Made by a program: the position numbers and the translations under genes | Notes under the pieces: generated by a model | The model's input: only the letters and a program-made list of their open reading frames with translations | Databases searched by the model: none | Told to the model about the DNA's origin: nothing | Shown here: one piece after another, positions 14,799-16,550 of the stretch | Layout: the number at the start of each line of letters is the position of its first letter | How positions within the stretch are numbered: position 1 is the stretch's first letter | Source of the DNA: 01-FULL-43-15b sp964472675 | GTDB lineage: Bacteria; Patescibacteriota; Microgenomatia; UBA8517; UBA10165 | Direction: 5' to 3' | NCBI GenBank assembly: GCA_964472675.1 | Contig: CAYYLO010000020.1 | Location: 1-16,550 of the forward strand | Length of the DNA stretch: 16,550 nt

Positions 14799-14804
14799 GA
14801 ATCA
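14782..14804. repeat. 'TTCTGGACAAGCCAGAGTGAC' repeat unit
   Basis: On the minus strand ATTCTGGACAAGCCAGAGTG followed by AC contains the TCTGG/CCAGA inverted pair of the dispersed family also seen at 68-85 and 16460-16520. Confidence 0.6.
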
Positions 14805-15141
14805 AAAAAAGTGACCGGGGAAGAACAACTTTGCGAACACGAAACGCGCCATCCCAAGTTATTGGGAGCCCTCGCCGATCGAGATGCAAATAGAGAATAG
14901 TATGCCGAAGAAGAAAAAGCAAGGAGAGTAACTCAGTGGTGGAAGTGTCATTCCCGCAAACGGCGGGGCGGGAATCCAATCAATTGTCATCTCGACGACT
15001 GCAAGGAGGAGAGATCTCTCGGTTTTGCCAAGTGCCGGCCGGTACCTGGCTGCGCCTCGAGATGACAATAGATTCCTGCATCCGCAGGAATGACAGGGGA
15101 TCAGTGGGAATTCGCTTTGGATCCGTGTGAATCGTCTTAAC
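14805..15141. repeat. Non-coding spacer with a cluster of dispersed repeats
   Basis: Units recognised are 14947-14977 (GTCATTCCCGC...GCGGGAATCC), 14986-15018 (GTCATCTCGA...GAGATCTC), 15055-15067 (CCTCGAGATGAC) and 15072-15095 (ATTCCTGC-ATCC-GCAGGAAT hairpin then GAC). A separate hairpin TCCCAA-GTTA-TTGGGA lies at about 14852-14867. Between them nothing looks coding; a lysine-rich 15-codon ORF at 14884-14931 (+) has no support. Confidence 0.6.
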
Positions 15142-15215
15142 AAAAAAAGACCCGGCGGCTGGAGAACTTGTATCACACTTGGAAGGTGCAAACAGTATTC
15201 TCCAGCTGGCCGGGT
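15142..15215 (-). terminator. Strong intrinsic terminator with large stem
   Basis: Arms ACCCGGCCAGCTGGAGAA (15215-15198) and TTCTCCAGCCGCCGGGT (15166-15150) pair almost perfectly around a loop of about 31 nt, followed on the minus strand by CTTTTTTTG. It ends the RNA predicted to start near 15582. Confidence 0.8.
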
Positions 15216-15582
15216 GGGTGCGAACGGTGGTGGTGTGCGAGCCGTCGCTAGGGGACGATGTGCCGCGCCTTGATCTTCTTCAGAAACTCGTACATCCCCA
15301 AGACATTCATAGGCAAGGAACCTTTCGCGTCCGTCCGTTGTGTCACGCCGACTGGGAGTTTTGAAGCCGAAGCTTCAAGCAGTCCCGCCCGGCGGAGTGT
15401 CAGCCATAGGCTGCCCCCTTTCAAATTTGGTTAGCTGGTGTCAACAAGTTCGGAGCGGTTGCGCTTTTGGCCAGGCCTCGAGACGACGAACCACTCTATT
15501 TTGTCTTTAGGGGACCCGTCCGGGTCCTACTACTGAAGACACCAGCGTCACCGCTCAAGGTACACCCTTCTTACAGGGAATT
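15142..15582 (-). ncRNA. Candidate large structured RNA (RNA-A), family not recognised
   Basis: A unit of about 440 nt is bounded by a near-consensus promoter and a strong terminator, is GC-rich compared with nearby genes, and has no long ORF on its strand. Structure visible on the minus strand: a UUCG-capped hairpin TTGAAGC-TTCG-GCTTCAA (15378-15361), CAGCC-TAT-GGCTG (15413-15401), GGACCCG/CGGGTCC (15527-15512) inside GTCTT/AAGAC, and a possible pseudoknot. In the latter, GAGCGGT (15556-15550) pairs with 15459-15453, and GCTGGTGTC (15546-15538) pairs with 15442-15434. I see no T-loop and no tag ORF as in tmRNA, no RNase P core motifs, and no SRP GGAAGG/AGCAG. A 20-codon ORF (15310-15248, MNVLGMYEFLKKIKARHIVP) with AAAGG 10 nt upstream may or may not be translated. 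Confidence 0.5.
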
Positions 15583-15588
15583 AAAGAA

Positions 15589-15617
15589 ATTGTAGGAGGA
15601 AATTGTACCGTTGTCAA
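15589..15617 (-). promoter_or_regulatory. Near-consensus promoter of RNA-A
   Basis: TTGACA (15617-15612), a 17-nt spacer, TACAAT (15594-15589). It lies just downstream of the tRNA-Gly terminator and starts transcription near 15582. Confidence 0.8.
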
Positions 15618-15633
15618 CCCTGAAATTTTAAGC

Positions 15634-15694
15634 AAAAAAAGACCGGCTAGAGGGTGGTTTCGCAATTACGATATGCAAGACCATCATAGCCGGT
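15634..15694 (-). terminator. Intrinsic terminator after tRNA-Gly
   Basis: ACCGGCTA (15694-15687) pairs with TAGCCGGT (15649-15642), with a further TGGT/ACCA inside, and is followed on the minus strand by CTTTTTTTG. It ends the unit holding tRNA-Gly. Confidence 0.75.
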
Positions 15695-15720
15695 TCGGCT
15701 TTAAACTGGGCTTATCCCGG

Positions 15721-15792
15721 TCGACTGGGTCGGAATCGAACCGACGATCTCTACCCTGGAAGGGTAGTATTCTACCGTTGAACTACCAGCCG
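15721..15792 (-). tRNA. tRNA-Gly (anticodon UCC)
   Basis: A 72-nt cloverleaf: acceptor CGGCTGG/CCAGTCG with one G-U pair, D arm GTTCAACGGTAGAAT, anticodon stem CTACC/GGTAG with loop CTTCCAG (anticodon TCC, reads GGA/GGG), T stem GTCGG/CCGAC with loop TTCGATT, discriminator A73. The 3' CCA is not encoded (CCG follows A73). The first pair is C1-G72, unusual because bacterial tRNA-Gly normally has G1-C72. A73 would suit the alpha2-type glycyl-tRNA synthetase. It lies at the 3' end of a long, structured transcript. Confidence 0.92.
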
Positions 15793-16210
15793 AGTGCGGG
15801 TTGGCCAGCCGGGCGGAGTCCTTGAGTAAGCCACCTTCTGGGTGGTTTGGCCGAAGCAGACACTTCCGCATCTGCCCAAAACCTCAAAGTGCCACCCGGC
15901 TGGGCGTCCTGCCCCGGTCGCGATGGGCTACGCGGCGCCGGCGGGCACGGTGATCGCGATATTCACATATGTGCACTTGAGAACGGACGAGTTCACGTTG
16001 TGTGCGTTTCCTTTTTGCGTGTTTGGTTTCTCGACGGTTGGTTAGCTTGCCACGATGTGGTTGCGCTCCATGCGCGGGCTAGTTCGGTCCCACTTCATGC
16101 CGGTTCCTCCATGCCAGATTTTCTAGGGCAATGCTTTGCGAAGCCCCAGGCTTCTTGCGTTCTACCCATTCGCTTTGATGGGGACGCAATTAGGATTGCT
16201 CTGGCTTGAC

Positions 16211-16268
16211 AACCCAACAGCTCAAGGGGTCCGTAAAAACGGACACCCGGAGCTATCGGGTTGTTTTT
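16211..16268 (+). terminator. Long hairpin with T-run on the + strand
   Basis: AACCCAACAGCTC (16211-16223) pairs with GAGCTATCGGGTT (16250-16262), with an inner GTCCGT/ACGGAC stem, then GTTTTT on the + strand. It could terminate + strand transcription, but no + strand gene is established before it; as part of RNA-B it would be a 5' hairpin on the minus strand. Confidence 0.5.
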
Positions 16269-16308
16269 GGAGTTTCAGTAAAGCCTATTAAGTTGTATGT
16301 TACAGAGC

Positions 16309-16333
16309 AAAAAACTCGTTTTTGGGGCGAGTT
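16309..16333 (-). terminator. Terminator-like hairpin right after the RNA-B promoter
   Basis: AACTCG (16333-16328), a 9-nt loop, CGAGTT (16318-16313) running into TTTT on the minus strand. It starts about 5 nt after the predicted start and could act as an attenuator or as a 5' stabilising hairpin. Confidence 0.45.
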
Positions 16334-16344
16334 AATTAAAAATA

Positions 16345-16374
16345 ATTATACATAGGGTTATGAGCAAATGTCAA
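16345..16374 (-). promoter_or_regulatory. Consensus sigma70 promoter (RNA-B / tRNA-Gly unit)
   Basis: Perfect TTGACA (16374-16369) and perfect TATAAT (16350-16345) with an 18-nt spacer. This is the best promoter match in the window, with a start near 16338. Confidence 0.85.
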
Positions 16375-16459
16375 TACCCTGTAGTTGGTGGCTAGGTTAT
16401 AGGATGTAGGTAGCGGGAGAAAGGAGAGTGGTGGGGATAGTTATGAGGGTATTCGGGTT

Positions 16460-16550
16460 GTCATTCTGGGGAGCGTTAGCGACGCCAGAATCGAATCTGG
16501 ACAAGTCAGGATGACATTGCTGTCATCTCGAGGCATAGCCGAGAGATCTC
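16460..16550. repeat. Dispersed repeat cluster at window end
   Basis: GTCATTCTGG...GCCAGAATC (16460-16492), then ATCTGGACAAGTCAGGATGA followed by CA (about 16495-16516), then GTCATCTCGAGG...GAGAGATCTC (16522-16550). These are three adjacent units of the families seen elsewhere, cut by the window edge. Confidence 0.6.

Larger units (their letters stand above)
15793..16338 (-). ncRNA. Candidate long structured leader/RNA (RNA-B) upstream of tRNA-Gly
   Basis: About 545 GC-rich nt separate a near-consensus promoter from tRNA-Gly, with no convincing protein on the minus strand. Stable elements include the long hairpin at 16262-16211, GAAGCC-TGG-GGCTTC (about 16154-16140), and GCAAT-CCTA-ATTGC. 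The region may be a separate RNA, a second RNA processed from the tRNA precursor, or a leader. An 18-codon ORF (16098-16042, MKWDRTSPRMERNHIVAS) has a textbook GGAGGA six nt before its ATG. A GTG-started 22-codon ORF (15996-15928) follows. Neither is proven. No tmRNA, RNase P or SRP hallmark is seen. Confidence 0.35.

Noticed and set aside
14805..14835. Terminator at the minus-strand T-run near 14805-14811
   Set aside because: CCCCGGTCAC before the T-run has no close complementary arm.
14884..14931. Lysine-rich 15-codon ORF as a remnant ribosomal protein gene (bL33 or bL36)
   Set aside because: No match to the known patterns of these proteins, no SD, and it sits among repeats.
15142..15792. 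tmRNA or RNase P RNA
   Set aside because: No GGTTCRANNCC T-loop other than in tRNA-Gly, no Ala acceptor or tag ORF ending, and no GAGGAAAGTCC or ACAGAA core motif could be found by eye on either strand.
15847..16209. 120-aa open frame on the + strand starting with TTG, ending just before a terminator-like hairpin
   Set aside because: Its residues (many Cys, Trp, His, few Lys) do not resemble neighbouring proteins, it lies in a GC-rich structured region antisense to the RNA-B unit, and no SD or + strand promoter is seen. The hairpin next to its stop keeps a small doubt.

Overview
The window looks like a chromosome segment of a Candidate Phyla Radiation (Patescibacteria) bacterium, probably Microgenomates-like. 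This is inferred from protein style and not proven. The pointers are an uL1 with a lysine-rich N-terminal extension, a PaaX/Cas2-like regulator gene of a kind common in these genomes, few Shine-Dalgarno sites, and many short hairpin repeats of the 'GTCATTCCCGC / GTCATCCTGAG / GTCATCTCGAG' kind. TGA is used as a stop and TGG as Trp, so the code is standard.

Layout. 1-639 is non-coding with repeat remnants. 667-1620 (+) is a WecG/TagA-type glycosyltransferase. 1828-2595 (+) is a PaaX-like regulator. An identical 47-bp palindromic element lies on each side of it, each copy just downstream of a sigma70-like promoter. 2689-3452 has no convincing gene. 3453-7614 (-) holds two adjacent genes, a predicted beta-propeller lipoprotein and a TolB-like propeller fused to an alpha/beta hydrolase. 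7736-11078 (+) is a four-gene unit: a small excisionase/MerR-type HTH protein over a perfect operator-like palindrome, a 7TM protein of the transglutaminase-associated family without its transglutaminase domain, an ATP-grasp ligase fused to a retropepsin-like protease, and a RimK-like ATP-grasp ligase that overlaps the preceding gene by 4 nt.

11167-14721 (-) is the secE-nusG-rplK-rplA-rplJ-rplL operon. It has an L10-type leader ending in an intrinsic terminator before rplJ, a promoter whose -35 box lies in a dispersed repeat, an attenuator-like hairpin before secE, and a repeat pair inserted in frame in nusG. 15142-16374 (-) is a GC-rich, apparently non-coding block: a very good promoter, a long region with stable hairpins, tRNA-Gly(UCC) and a terminator, then a second very good promoter, about 440 nt of structured RNA with a possible pseudoknot, and a strong terminator. 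I could not assign these RNAs to tmRNA, RNase P RNA or SRP RNA. They and the ligase/protease operon are the best candidates for something undescribed.
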